A stretch of DNA of 64,000 nucleotides from Aplidium turbinatum (taxonomy: Eukaryota; Chordata; Ascidiacea; Aplousobranchia; Polyclinidae): the NCBI GenBank assembly GCA_918807975.1, contig OU964920.1, forward strand, positions 6,584,501 through 6,648,500, in the 5' to 3' direction. Shown here one piece after another: positions 45,487-57,085 of this stretch (its first letter is position 1; every line of letters begins with the position of its first letter). Position numbers and translations under genes: made by a program. The notes beneath the pieces are model-generated. The model worked only from the letters and a program-made list of their open reading frames with translations, searched no databases and was not told where the DNA came from.

Positions 45487-48400
45487 ATGAATGGTCCACC
45501 TCCACCAAGAAGAAGGCCTCCTCAACAAAATGTGTCCTCATTGCTTCTAGCAGATCATGAGAATAATGCGTTGTTTGGTTTATTAGGAAGAAAATGTGTG
45601 GTGAGTTATTAGCGTAAAAATGAGGCTGTTGTACTTAGTGGTCAGTGAGACATAATTAGTTGCACACTAGACAAGACAGTTTTAATCTTGATTGTACAAG
45701 AATTTGTCCATAAATGTAGAAAGCCAAGCTTCCTGGATTCAATCTTGCAACTTTTTATATATATTATATATATATCATACTTGTAAAAATATTTAAAAGG
45801 AATTGCACCCCTGGATTTGCATTACTGATTCATGCTTGGCCATTGATGGTTGATGCTTCTTTGAGTTATATACAGTACATTCTTCACTTTGCCTTCCTTC
45901 TTTGTAATCAAGCAACACTCTTTGTTATTGGAAAATTTGAAACGTTGGCAAGCTTCTCTGCTTTATATTACACAACACAATGTAATCAAGCAACACTCGT
46001 TGCTTTTTGTGCTTGTAGTCTTTCTTGCATTATGTTATGTCACCTTCCCATATGTGCATCGATTCTTTGACTGGCTTGTGTGCCTCTCGTATTTCTGCTG
46101 TGAGCTCCAAGCGCTGACGCAGTGTGTTTTCAGTTATGTGGTTGCTTTTTTAAATCATTGGAATTTAATTTTTAAATCATGATTAGTAATCTTTTAAATC
46201 ATGAGTAGTAATGCTAAAATTTTGAAAAATTGGGCATTTACTTGATGCAATTTACGATTGAATGTTTGTTATCAACACCTTATTCATTCCCATTGACTAT
46301 TACTCATATCACAGTATATTAGTACTACGATACCTTATATTACTACTACTACTACTACAGATGGCGCAGCGGATAAGGCGCTCGCTTTCCAATCATGCAA
46401 TCCTAGTTCGACTCCCGGCTTAAGCTGGTTGTTGAAAAACACAGCTCACTTTTACCCAGGGTGTAATAAATTGGTTGGGTGTAGTTGCTGAAGTAAAGGC
46501 GGCCGAGGGAAAGGAACTGGCCACCCTACTCTCATTAGTGCCGAAGGCTTAGTATAATGAGAACCTTATCTTCTCATCCCCCGATGCTTCGATCAAGTAT
46601 GGGACTCACCTTTACCTTTATATTACTACCAGTGAGCAATATTTTTCACAGAATTGCAACCTTGACTGAGATGATCTGTCTTGAATGAAAGTTAACTAAT
46701 TCATTATCTTTCATTTTGTTCACCTCATATTTACTGTGAAGTTACTGTGGCAAAAGGTTTCAATAAAACTGCATGTTATTATTTGAATCATTAAAACATA
46801 TCACATAAGCAAAATGAGATTAAACATGTTCGAACGTAATATCAAGTTTCAATGTCTAGTGATGAATAAATACGAAAATGAGGATGACACGATTGTCGAT
46901 TAACATGTCTAATTGTCTAATGAAATATATGTGGTGCTGTGATTACATTGTCACTGTCATTACTAGGCCTATCCTTTTTTAATAACATCAAATATTATAT
47001 TAGATGATTTTACTGATGAAATAATTATTTTTCTTTATATATATTTGTATCAATAAAAACTGATATTTTTTTGCTGTCATAAGGTAATTTGTTTGCTACA
47101 AAAGACAGTGATTACAAAATAATCAAGATTACAGAGGGTAAGGTTATTAGCCTACTGATCTCACTGTTATTTTCAGACTCTTGCGACAGGCGTCGTTCAA
47201 GTATATCTGGCACAAAATTCTACATCTTGGCAGAAGCGATGCTGTGGGGTATGCTGCTTCGTGAAGGATAATCCAAAGCGTTCCTATTTTATAAGAGTTT
47301 ATAACTTAAAAGTAAGAAACCACTTTTTGTTTTAAAGTTTGACAAAGAAGATTAATGATCTTATTTTTTCTTGTACTAATGTTTGAAATGTACCGGATTT
47401 TTTATCAACTTGTCATCGTAATAGATAATTCGGGCAGATTATTCATTACTCTGGACAAAGAGATGTGACATGCTGTTGATTTTAAAAAATATTCAATAAT
47501 AAAATAGTTAAATACTGATAATTTTGGGTGTTCGTCGGATTAATTATATCGTTTCGAGCACCAGTTGCAACGTTCATCTGGTGAAAGCAAAAGACAAACA
47601 AGTTGATTTTTGTCATGTCGATCATATCAATTGCCACACAACTTTTGTGTATCATATGATTTAAAATGAATTGAAAAATGCATCAAAATAGGACATTTTA
47701 AGAAATCCATTGTTCTAAAAAAATTATTTAGTCAGATCTTAAACTTCTGAAAGACTGATGCAGTATTTTTGTTGGTTGTCAAAGCTTCGTAATTGTTTTT
47801 TTTTGCCTAATAATGGTACACTACATTATCATCACAATTTTCTTAAATCTACAATATGAGTATATATGAAAAGAGGGTACAATACAATACATTGTACAAG
47901 TGGTCCCAGATAAGACAATATGTTTTTTTTGCAGACTGGGGAACAAATCTGGGAGCAAGAATTTTACAATCAATTCAAGTATAACACGCCTCGTCCTTAT
48001 TTTCATACGTTTGATGCAGATGTAAGTATTGGTAACTGTTGTAGTGACCAGTAATTCTCATGACATAGTGCTCACTGCTCACTTTTACTTGGAATTGAAT
48101 CTTATCCTGCTTACCATGTTACTATGTTAAAACTAGAAGCTCTTTCAGTTACTTCGATTCTTTAATTTCATTTTGATCTGCCAGTTGAAAATAACAAAGA
48201 CACGGTGTGTGTAACTGTGTAAAAATAACATAAGACACATACCTAAAACACGGTGTGTGTCTTAGGTGTGTTCGAAAGGAATTTTCTTGGGGTTGAAAGT
48301 AAATTATTTATTCATTTTTATGGAAGACGACTTGACATCATAATGAAATGATTTCATTCAAACAATTAGTCCAAAGTGGAATTGAACAAAGAAATTTTAG

Positions 48401-51400
48401 TTTTGGCCTTAAAGCCGTTGCACTGTGTTGTCATTTATTTACTCGCAGTATACTACTTATCTTTGGACTACCACTCCAACACCGCTGGTTTTCTTTTCAA
48501 TCCAACCATGTTTGTTCCAAATCAGTATATACACTAGGGTGATGACTAAATTTTTTTTTGAGGAAATCGAAAACGCCTGCTATGGGAAACGATGAACTTT
48601 TTTATGTGCACCAAGAATGTGAAATTTTTTTTTGAAAATTTTTCAAAAACCTCCCCCACCAATTGATATTTCTGACGTCACCTAAGTACATTTTTCTCCT
48701 TTTTTACTCCTCATACATTGTTTAAACTTGTTACAGACTCCTTACCATACTAAAAAGGTGGCCCACAGTATGGTGCAGATTTTCAAAAAAAATTTGTCGA
48801 AAGAAGTCAAGAGGGTTCTGAGATTTTACCCTTTTTGTCATTATTTTTTGCAACAGCGCCTCTAGCGGAAAATTTTTAATTAGTGTAACTTCAAGAATTC
48901 TTAAGCGATTTCGACCAATTTTTTTGTCAGATGGTTTATTTTTGATACTGGGTGACTTGGTAGTTTGTTAGTTGTTACATTTTTACCACTAGATGGCAGT
49001 AATTTGTTTTTTTTAGTGTAAAACTTGCAAAATCCTCAAATCGACTGCATGATTCCCAAATTTATCGTATATTTCCATGTTTTTTTGCAATGTTTCAATA
49101 TAATCAGTAAAAATTACTCTAGTTATTTTCCTAATGCACTACACATGACTCACAATCAGTTACTTAGTAATATGAATGGCAAATTGTATTATTGTGACAA
49201 AATCATTTAGATGCAGTACAGGTGCACAAAGTATTAATACACACAATACTTTGTCCTTGACAGCTTCACAATTTGTTGCATGCAACAAATTTCACACTCA
49301 AATATTTTTCTTTGGTGCACTTCTTATGGAGTTCTTCCATCAGCTTAACAGCTCTTTCAGCAATCATATTCGAGCGAGGAATGTCGAGAACAGAGCAATC
49401 CTGGTTCCAATGTGTTTCAAGCATTTCAGTGCACCGTCACACTTAACATAAAACATATTTGTTAAAGCCTAATTTACTGTTGGTATTGGTAGTCCGATAT
49501 AACCTTGAACTATTTCATAAACATTGTTTTGGCTATTCAAGAGTACAAATTTGATGAGGATGATGCTTTTATGATATAAATAGCACCGGTACCATAAAGT
49601 TACTTCAAAATATCACGGTTCACTATGGTTAAACACTAGTTTTACTTACTTTGATTCCTTCAACAGCCAATAACAATTTTGGGTATGCTTCCTCTGAGTA
49701 TCTTTGGTCAGAAAACCATTGCTCTTGCCATCCATTAGCAATAAAGTGACATGGGATTTCTAATTTTCCTTTCCATTGCGGGATTAAAAAGTATGCGATT
49801 AAAGTATAAATTGCTCGTGAATTCCATCTAGCATTGTGCAAAGAAGGTAGTTTTCTCCATTTTATTTGAAGAAAAACATGATGCAACTGTAAAATTATGA
49901 ATTTTAAATTGATTTATTAAAAGATGTACCTTTAGTAACCTTACAGCACAGCATGTTCAAATTTTAGCTCACCTTATAAAATTGAAAAGAACGACACAGC
50001 TCATATAAGAATTTGAAGTCATCTCTCCAACCAGGATTTTCACTGATGTTGACACAAACTTCTCCACTGTAATATCTCTGCAATTCTTCATATCTTTCGG
50101 AGATATCATCAATAAACTTGTAACTCAGAGTTGGTTTGGTGGAATGTTTGCTGACAAAGAAATCCAAGACATGCTTCAGAATTCTGTCCAGTATATGGTG
50201 TTGACAACCAATATATTTTGGTCGATCCAGTCCCATCTCAACCATTTTTGTTTGTAATTTCACCACTATACCATTTAGTCGACCAGTATTCACAGCGGTT
50301 GTGTCACAAATAATCATTTTGATACTGGACCAGGCTTCATATTCATTCAAAATTCGTTCCAATTCATTATGAATATCTTGAGCAGATCCACTTTTGCACT
50401 TTAGTATTCCAAGTTTAACCTCATTTGTTTCTCTTTGGAGGCAAACCACCTGAAACTCCTCCCCAGACAACCTTTTTCCATCAAAATGGAGACAGTAATA
50501 TTTTCCTTCTTTCAACAGCAACTTTATTGTATCCTTTTCGTTGTTTCCAGCTCTTATAACACTACGCCACATGCCAGACTGTGATGGAGTAGGGAGAGTA
50601 ACCCCTTCTTCATTCAGAGTGGAGCACACACCCGATGCTTTGTACGTGGACAAAGAATGGCGAACCACCATTTTTGTTGCTGACAATGTTGACGATCTCA
50701 TCTTCTTTTCAAACCCATCTTCTTCTTCTGATATTGTGCTCTCAGAATAACTGGAGGCCCTGTCACTTTCAGAATCGCCATCTTTGCTGGACTCATGATA
50801 TGCAATCCAAAACAACAAGTTAAGCACCCCTAACTCCAAAACCCAATAGCGGTAACTAAAAAACTAACCCGATAACTAGGCTAACTTGAATTCAATTGCA
50901 TGATATAGGCCCATTAAATAGACTAGGCTACACTTTCAAGATTTTATGTACAGTACAACAAGCTGCTAATAATTAATAGATCAAATGATTTCAATTATTC
51001 TTTTAAATTATTAGCAACTTCCAATGCTATTAAAAACTCTTGTCTGGTCTAGCTTTATAAGCTATCAGTTCAGATATAAAGCACTAGTGCCCTCTAGTGA
51101 CAAAAATATATCAAAATAAAGTAACAATAAACCTCCTCAACATTCAAAATGAGCTTATTGACAAAAAAATTTACCGAAATCGCTTTAGAATTCTTGAAGT
51201 TGCACTAATTAAAAATTTTCCGCTAGAGGCGCTGTTGCGAAAAATAATGACAAAAAGGGTAAAATCTCAGAACCCCCTTGACTTTTTTCGACAAATTTTT
51301 TTTGAAAATCTGCACCATACTGTGGGCCGCCTTTTTAGTATGGTAAGGAGTCTGTAACAAGTTTAAACAATGTATGAGGAGTAAAAAAGGAGAAAAATGT

Positions 51401-51676
51401 ACTTAGGTGACGTCAGAAATATCAATTGGTGGGGGAGGTTTTTGAAAAATTTTCAAAAAAAAAAATTCACATTCTTGGTACACATAAAAAAGTTCATCGA
51501 TTCCCATAGCAGGCAAAAAAAATTTTTTTTAGTCATCACCCTAATATACACTCTTTAATATATCGTACACTTTAAGCAATGCCGGGCTGGACTTAACTTT
51601 GCGAATGAAAAAGAAGCAAATAACTTCAAAAACGTCATTGAAGACAAGATCCGGCACAAGCAGGACAAAAGACAAG
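45487..51676 (+). CDS. WAS/WASL-like: WASP/N-WASP family protein, WH1 domain exons 1-4 (partial)
   Basis: WASP proteins link Cdc42 and WIP to the Arp2/3 complex to start branched actin filaments. Four in-phase exons are visible: 45487-45600 ([33 protein letters not shown]), 47177-47311 ([34 protein letters not shown]), 47935-48021 ([29 protein letters not shown]) and 51577-51676 ([20 protein letters not shown], ending KRQ). Together they give 145 residues, a whole WH1 domain matching vertebrate WASP almost block for block. Donors are GTGAGT, GTAAGA, GTAAGT and GTTAGA. Intron 1 carries a SINE and intron 3 a 3-kb transposon. The basic region, CRIB, proline-rich and VCA parts were not found downstream, so the gene is incomplete here: exons missed by me, beyond the window, or lost. 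Confidence 0.93.
46361..46621 (+). mobile_element. tRNA-derived SINE (family B), WASP intron 1
   Basis: Head GATGGCGCAGCGGATAAGGC (A box) and CCTAGTTCGACTCCCGG (B box) closely follow a tRNA. Body includes CACTTTTACCCAGGGTGTAA, GGAACTGGCCACCC and CCCCGATGCTTCGATCAAG; the tail is (ACCTTT)n. The flanks share ATATTACTAC, a likely target duplication. This family is distinct from A and C and less degraded. Confidence 0.88.
48535..51543 (-). mobile_element. 3,009-bp DNA transposon with >400-bp inverted repeats, unnamed family
   Basis: Ends TAGGGTGATGACTAAA and its complement are flanked by the 8-bp duplication ATATACAC (48527-48534, 51544-51551). The inverted repeats extend about 430-460 bp inward with modest divergence. 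A minus-strand gene has exon 1 from about 50,839 down to 49,973 (about 290 residues, acidic Ser-rich N-terminus, then [19 protein letters not shown] and [20 protein letters not shown]), a GTGAGC donor, and exon 2 at 49,650-49,886 ([20 protein letters not shown]). A third piece near 49,266-49,450 reads [20 protein letters not shown]; its acceptor is unclear. The protein looks like a transposase, but I cannot name its superfamily. End sequence and 8-bp duplication are hAT-like. Confidence 0.9.
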
Positions 51677-51819
51677 GTTAGATTTTACATCTTCTTCCTT
51701 TTGATTTGAAGCTTTGTTATCGTCTCTCACTAGCTTGCACTTAGCTTGCAAGACTTGTGAATGGATATAAAATCTCTTTTGCTTTCCTTTTCTTTTGCTT
51801 ATTAAATGATATATTAAAA

Positions 51820-51905
51820 CAGTTTTATATTAATATATTTTTATATAGTTTTATATTAATAATTTTATATAGTTTTATATTAATATTAAACTTATATTAT
51901 ATATC
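51820..51905 (+). repeat. AT-rich tandem repeat
   Basis: Three imperfect copies of TTTTATATTAATA followed by a TTTTATATAG-like spacer, just downstream of WASP exon 4. Confidence 0.75.
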
Positions 51906-52754
51906 CTTTCTGACGTTTTGTGTTGTTTCTGTGGCCTTGCTTAGCTTTAAGCTATTTTTTTGTTGCAATTACTTTACATGGTGTGCTCTAGTAGTAGTAT
52001 GCTCTGCTCAAAAATGCTCCAGACAAAAACACAATGTTATTATCAAAAACTCATGTGATTCGACCTATAAGACTATCCAGACGATAAATCATAGAACTAC
52101 TTGCGAGTAATGAAATGCACACCGGCTTCAAAATATCAGGGACGAGTTGAAATGCGGAATGTGCAGTTACGCACTCAAGGTTTTCTTGGCAGCAGTCTAT
52201 TTTGTGAGAGTCATTGCTAAGTAAGAAGAGGAGTGAATTTCAGATGACAGCTTGGATCCCACGATCTACTGGAAACAAGGTTGTAGAAACTGCTGTTGAT
52301 TAAAAAACTTTGTTTGCTTTTTTCCTCACCACTTTGTGTCACTAGTTTGTCAACTTAAAGGTAGTCGGGCACCGTTCTGCGTAATTTAACGTTTCTTGAC
52401 GTTGAATTTGCATAAAACAGTGAAGAGTGTGTGCAAAGTTTGTTTCATTTTTTATTTTCTGTTTTTGCAACGTTCTGAAACTGTTCATATTTGATAAATG
52501 TGTAGTTTTCTTGATCAACTAAGTAGTTAATAAAGCAAGGAGAATTGTAGAAAAATGTAATGCTTGGACAGCTCTAACTTTTCACAAGGCTCTGATCGGA
52601 GTGATGCAAGATGAATCGTTCACGTTGAAGACACTTTTTAACTTTGCAGTGAATTTTCCAAATCAATCAAACTACCACACATCATATACCAGCTACAAGT
52701 TTGTTGCAGTGCTTTGTAAAACCCAAAAAAAGAACGTTTTAAAATTCCATTCCT

Positions 52755-52832
52755 ACCAGCCAAAGTTGCCGTTTTTACATTGGTTTCATGTCCGGCAACA
52801 TTTCTGTAAAAAAGGGCAACCCTTACTGGCTA
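52755..52832. repeat. Palindrome, diverged CTGCAG-family relative
   Basis: Left arm CCAGCCAAAGTTGCCGTTTT, TACATTG; right arm TGTAAAAAAGGGCAACCC, TTACTGG. Outer arms pair well but the centre is unlike the standard copy, so this may be a subfamily. Confidence 0.6.
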
Positions 52833-52988
52833 AGATACCACAAGCACATGAATTGTGAATCATGTTTGCTGTGCAAGCTTATGTGTGGTTTGTGCTACGT
52901 TTTCCATACTACTACGCAAGTGCATGCCCAGTACAAAGTGCGGCATATAGTTTGGTAGTTTGGAATGGAGGCTGTGGCACAAGTTGCC

Positions 52989-53164
52989 CGGAATGGCCCG
53001 TTTCGGTGAGTTCGATTCGGTGAGTCCGATCCCTTAACGGGGGATTTTTTCAATTTTTTTTTTAAATTATCGGGTACCGTAGCCTAATTATCATTGCCGT
53101 TTTAGGGTTAGGGGTTAGAGGTTAGGAACTCACCGAATCGGACTCACCGAATAGTAGCAGACCC
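52989..53164 (+). mobile_element. Small element (9-bp target duplication family), copy 2
   Basis: 176 bp from CGGAATGGCCCGTTTCGGTG to CACCGAATAGTAGCAGACCC, flanked by CAAGTTGCC (52980-52988, 53165-53173). Confidence 0.92.
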
Positions 53165-54285
53165 CAAGTTGCCTGCTTACGTGTATGAATTTATTCATAT
53201 CACGCATTGCTCCAACAAAAGCCGGAACAATGGTGCATTTGTTTTTTTTAATTTCTACTCTGTGGTTTCACTGCACAGTTCCAGCTAGCAATATCCGTCG
53301 TTTTTACATTGACGCAGCGTTTTGTTTCCTCATACAACTCCCAAGATTTCGTGTTGCGCGTCACATCTTAGCGACTGCATCCAGTTCGTGCCATTCTCCT
53401 TTTCAGATGGACAGTCTTGCGGATGTGGCTACGTCATAGACGGGTTGCTTAGAATACTTACATAAGGGTCAACCGCTTTGTAAAAGCAAAACCAGTTATT
53501 TCTGTACTTCGTTTGAAAAGCGCCCTATGACATCGCAACGGTGATGGAGCCTGCTTTAACATGAGTTCATGTTTTTAGACTTGTATATTAGATAACATTC
53601 TTTACTTTTGCATCGTGGCTTGTTTACTTGTTGTCACGTGACATGTTTATACTGATTCTGTAAAGCGAGTACAGGAGCTTGACAAGTTAAACTCTCTTTG
53701 ATTGTCCTTTAAACTATGTCTTTCATCGAAACACGATCTCCACTATGTGTATTTATGTAAACTGATCTTTTTTGACTTGTCAAATGAAACTCGACCGGTA
53801 TGCTGGCTACAACCAGTCAACGCTTGAACACTGGAACAATTTCCTTTTTTTTTCTTTTGCAAGTTCCAACTCTAACTTTATTGGATTTAGCATCCAAATC
53901 CTTCTCTAAAAGAAAAACAGTATATATACTACTTGTTTATGTTGAATGCCTGTTATCACCAGTCTGCTAACAAAATCTCTTTTCCATTGATTTGCCGTCT
54001 ACAGACGTTAATGTGAAAAAGATGAACAAGAAAGTTTCTAATGTTTGATTGAGCGTTGAGTGATTCTCCGGTTTTACTTCATTAATTATGTTTTTCTGTA
54101 ATGCTTTCAAAAAGTACATACTACTATCAGATTGTTTTGTGCGTAAGTAAAGTTTGGCCAGTCCGATTACGGCGACTAGCATGTGGTTTCACTTGTCAGT
54201 TGGAAATAAAATTGGCCGTCAAGACACTGTTAAACATCTTGCAATCCAATCAAGCAAGTTAACCTTTTCTTGCATTGTAGATTCT

Positions 54286-54460
54286 TGGAATGGCCCGTTT
54301 CGGTGAGTCTGATTCGGTGAGTCCGATCCCTATTCGGTGATTTTTTTCATTTTTTTTTTAAATTATTGGGTACCGTAGCCTAATTATCATTGCCGTTTTA
54401 GGGTTAGGGGTTAGAGGTTAGGAACTCACCGAATCGGACTCACCGAATAGTAACAGACCC
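54286..54460 (+). mobile_element. Small element (9-bp target duplication family), copy 3
   Basis: 175 bp from TGGAATGGCCCGTTTCGGTG to CACCGAATAGTAACAGACCC, flanked by GTAGATTCT (54277-54285, 54461-54469). Confidence 0.92.
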
Positions 54461-56009
54461 GTAGATTCTGAAGCTATGTAAAAAAGGATTATTTCGCAGA
54501 GTGGTGTAATGTATTTTCACTGAAGACTTGTTTTGTTGGCTTACAACAAGTGTGTAGGCTACATTGCAAATGTTTTTGTTTGCCTTTTTTCCTGCTCGGT
54601 AAGAGAATTTGTAGCTATAATATATATGTATACATAATTTAGTAGGGTTTATTGGGTTCTTCACTCAACTATGTTTTGGCAATAGAAATGTTCATTTGTC
54701 CCGCTTCATGTTTGTCTATTCATGCTTGGAACATTCTACTTAAAATTACCTCAAGGTCCCAGCTGTGACTATTTAACAACATTAAAAAAAATCTAAAAAT
54801 AGCAACTTCTTGCTTGCTGGGTAGCTTGACGATCAACAAACTGACAAAAATGAACAGGAGTGTTCAAAACTGTTATAATTCTGTAACAAAACTGTAATTC
54901 ATTGTTCAGTTTGCTTGAGAATGCGTATTAGTCACCATAGCACCAGCTGATACCGCGCAAGTTGCGATTGGTTTGCGATCACAAAATTTGCTATACCGGA
55001 AATGAGACTGGCAATATAAAAATTGTCTGTTTTAATACTTGAAAATATTGGCAGGATGATCGCTAGTATCGATCTGTTGGCAAAAATGATGTCAACGCAT
55101 AGAACTTATTTCACGCAAATGACGTAGAAACACTGCTTCATCTAACTGATTAAACTTAAGTCACACACCTTTGCAGTAGAAACTATTGTCACATGCCAGC
55201 GAGGTTTCACCACTGCAATGAACGGAAGAAGGTATAAATAAATAAGTAATTTAAATGACCTCTAGTATAAAAATTTTTGATTCACATCTAAAACCGAGAA
55301 GTAGAAGCGAATGATACTGTAAACGTGCTCACAAACTTTTTTATATCTATGTTTTAAAAATACTTCTTGCGACTAGAATAAGTTCATGTTTTTCATCGCT
55401 AGATGACAGTCAAGAGTTAAGCTTTTTGTTGCTACGTTGTTTCTGATGTCAGCGAAGCAATTCAAAAACGTTTTACAGTAATACATTACGTAATGTAGAA
55501 ATACACTACGCACTCCTTGCTACGTGAGCTTGAAACTTTGTTTTACATCCGTTTTGCAACCTTTAACATCTTTTTTCAAACCAGAAATATTAAACTGTTG
55601 ATAACCTTCAATGTCCTTTATCACTCGCTTGCGTTTTTTAATATTCTTGTTCCAATCATTTGATTTTCACGCAATAACAATGTATTGTTTACTGACCCAT
55701 TGAGTTGTGCACGATTTAGTAGTGGTGTACTAATTACACTGATGTCTTAATGGAAAATGTCGTAATTAAAGTTTCGGACACTACTTAAAGTCAGTTTGTA
55801 ATGAGAATCCCGTTTAGTGGATCACGTAATGCATGCAGAACTTTCCAACAAATCGAGGAGGATTTCATGGCTGCTAGCACCATGATGTACAAACGGCTTA
55901 CATTGCTTCATCGTGCCGTTTTAAAATTAATGTCCACCCAATGTTCGTGACATTGTGGAAACGTTTGTCAATTTGTTTTTTTTGCTTTGTATTTCTTTTT
56001 TTGCCACAG

Positions 56010-56070
56010 TTCTGCCCCAGACACCAAATCAATCGCTTTTACATCGATTCATGCTGTCTGGGGCTCTTGC
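56010..56070. repeat. Palindromic repeat copy
   Basis: CCCCAGACACCAAATCAATC and GCTTTTACATCGATTCATGC pair imperfectly with GCTGTCTGGGGC; diverged from the 16.6-kb family reference. Confidence 0.5.
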
Positions 56071-56308
56071 AGTAAACAAAGAAACAAGTTCTCATCCAGC
56101 AAAAGTTGCTATTTTTGCATCAACTAAACGTTGCCAGATTTTTGCCGTGATGTCTGCTGCGTTTCGAGCAACAATGAAAATATCTAGATCTGAGTTGTCT
56201 CTAGCAAATTCTCAAAAAATCCAAATATGAAGTCGTGCTGTTTTACGTTGATGTAATGCGTTGGATTTTATACAACAGGATAGTGGTGAACTGGTGATGT
56301 CAACCGAG

Positions 56309-56433
56309 TGTATTCTTCCCAAGGAAATTAACTCCTTGTTCTTCCCAATGAAATTAACTTCCCAGTGTATTCTTCCCAATGAAATTAACTCCTTGTTGAA
56401 ATTAACTTCCACAAGGAAATTAATTCCTTGTTC
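56309..56433 (+). repeat. Short tandem repeat around AAATTAACTCCTTGTT
   Basis: Imperfect copies of TTCTTCCCAAGGAAATTAAC and CTCCTTGTT follow one another four to five times with small indels. Confidence 0.8.
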
Positions 56434-56454
56434 TGTTGATCACTTCCCAGACAG

Positions 56455-56520
56455 TAACTAAATCGCTATTTACATAGATTCAACGTCTGCAGACGTCTTG
56501 GATTCTACATACTTTTCATT
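56455..56520. repeat. CTGCAG-family palindrome copy
   Basis: Contains TTTACATAGATTCAACGTCT then GCAGACGTCTTGGATTCTAC. The centre is intact and the right arm is diverged. Confidence 0.65.
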
Positions 56521-57019
56521 TGTTGTCACTTGTCAGGTGTCAATCAATTTTCTATGTTATTGCATACTCACTTATTGACCAATGTCACAACACTAGAGCT
56601 ATTGCATCAATTGTGAAGCGGTCAACGAACCGTGGTTTATGTGTTCCCTGTTCCTACCGTTGTTCTAACGCTGGGAGTGGTACATTTTCCACTCTAGTTT
56701 TGCTTTTTTGCCTTTGAATCATCGCTTCTGTTGTTTGCACCAGCCTCACGAGCAAAATATTTCCGGTCTCAAAATTGTTCCAATTTGTTTCCTTTTTCTT
56801 TACCGTTGCATTGATTGAATGTTGCTGTACATCGAAACAACGTGGCCACCGGACAGTGGAGCTTGAGAGTCAGGTTGGAATTGTTTTTCTGAGTCGTATT
56901 CGTAATCAATTGGTTGTTTTTTCTATTTATGGAACCTACCAGAGCAGTGCACTGCCTTTAAAAATATTGTTTGTTTGAAAAGTTGTCCGGCCTCAACCAG
57001 AAACTCCAACCCAGTCATC

Positions 57020-57085
57020 AAATCATTTTTTCTTGCATGGATCCAACGTTTGCAGATGCTGAGTTAGTGTAAATAAATACCAATA
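57020..57085. repeat. CTGCAG-family palindrome copy
   Basis: TTGCATGGATCCAACGTTTG then CAGATGCTGAGTTAGTGTAA. An older copy, with several mismatches between arms. Confidence 0.6.

Noticed and set aside
46361-46425. Functional tRNA gene
   Set aside because: A and B boxes are present, but the segment is joined to a SINE body and tail with a target-like duplication, and the anticodon arm does not fold properly.
52601-52858. Possible continuation exon of WASP
   Set aside because: The frame has no CRIB, proline-rich or basic-region character and overlaps a palindromic repeat.
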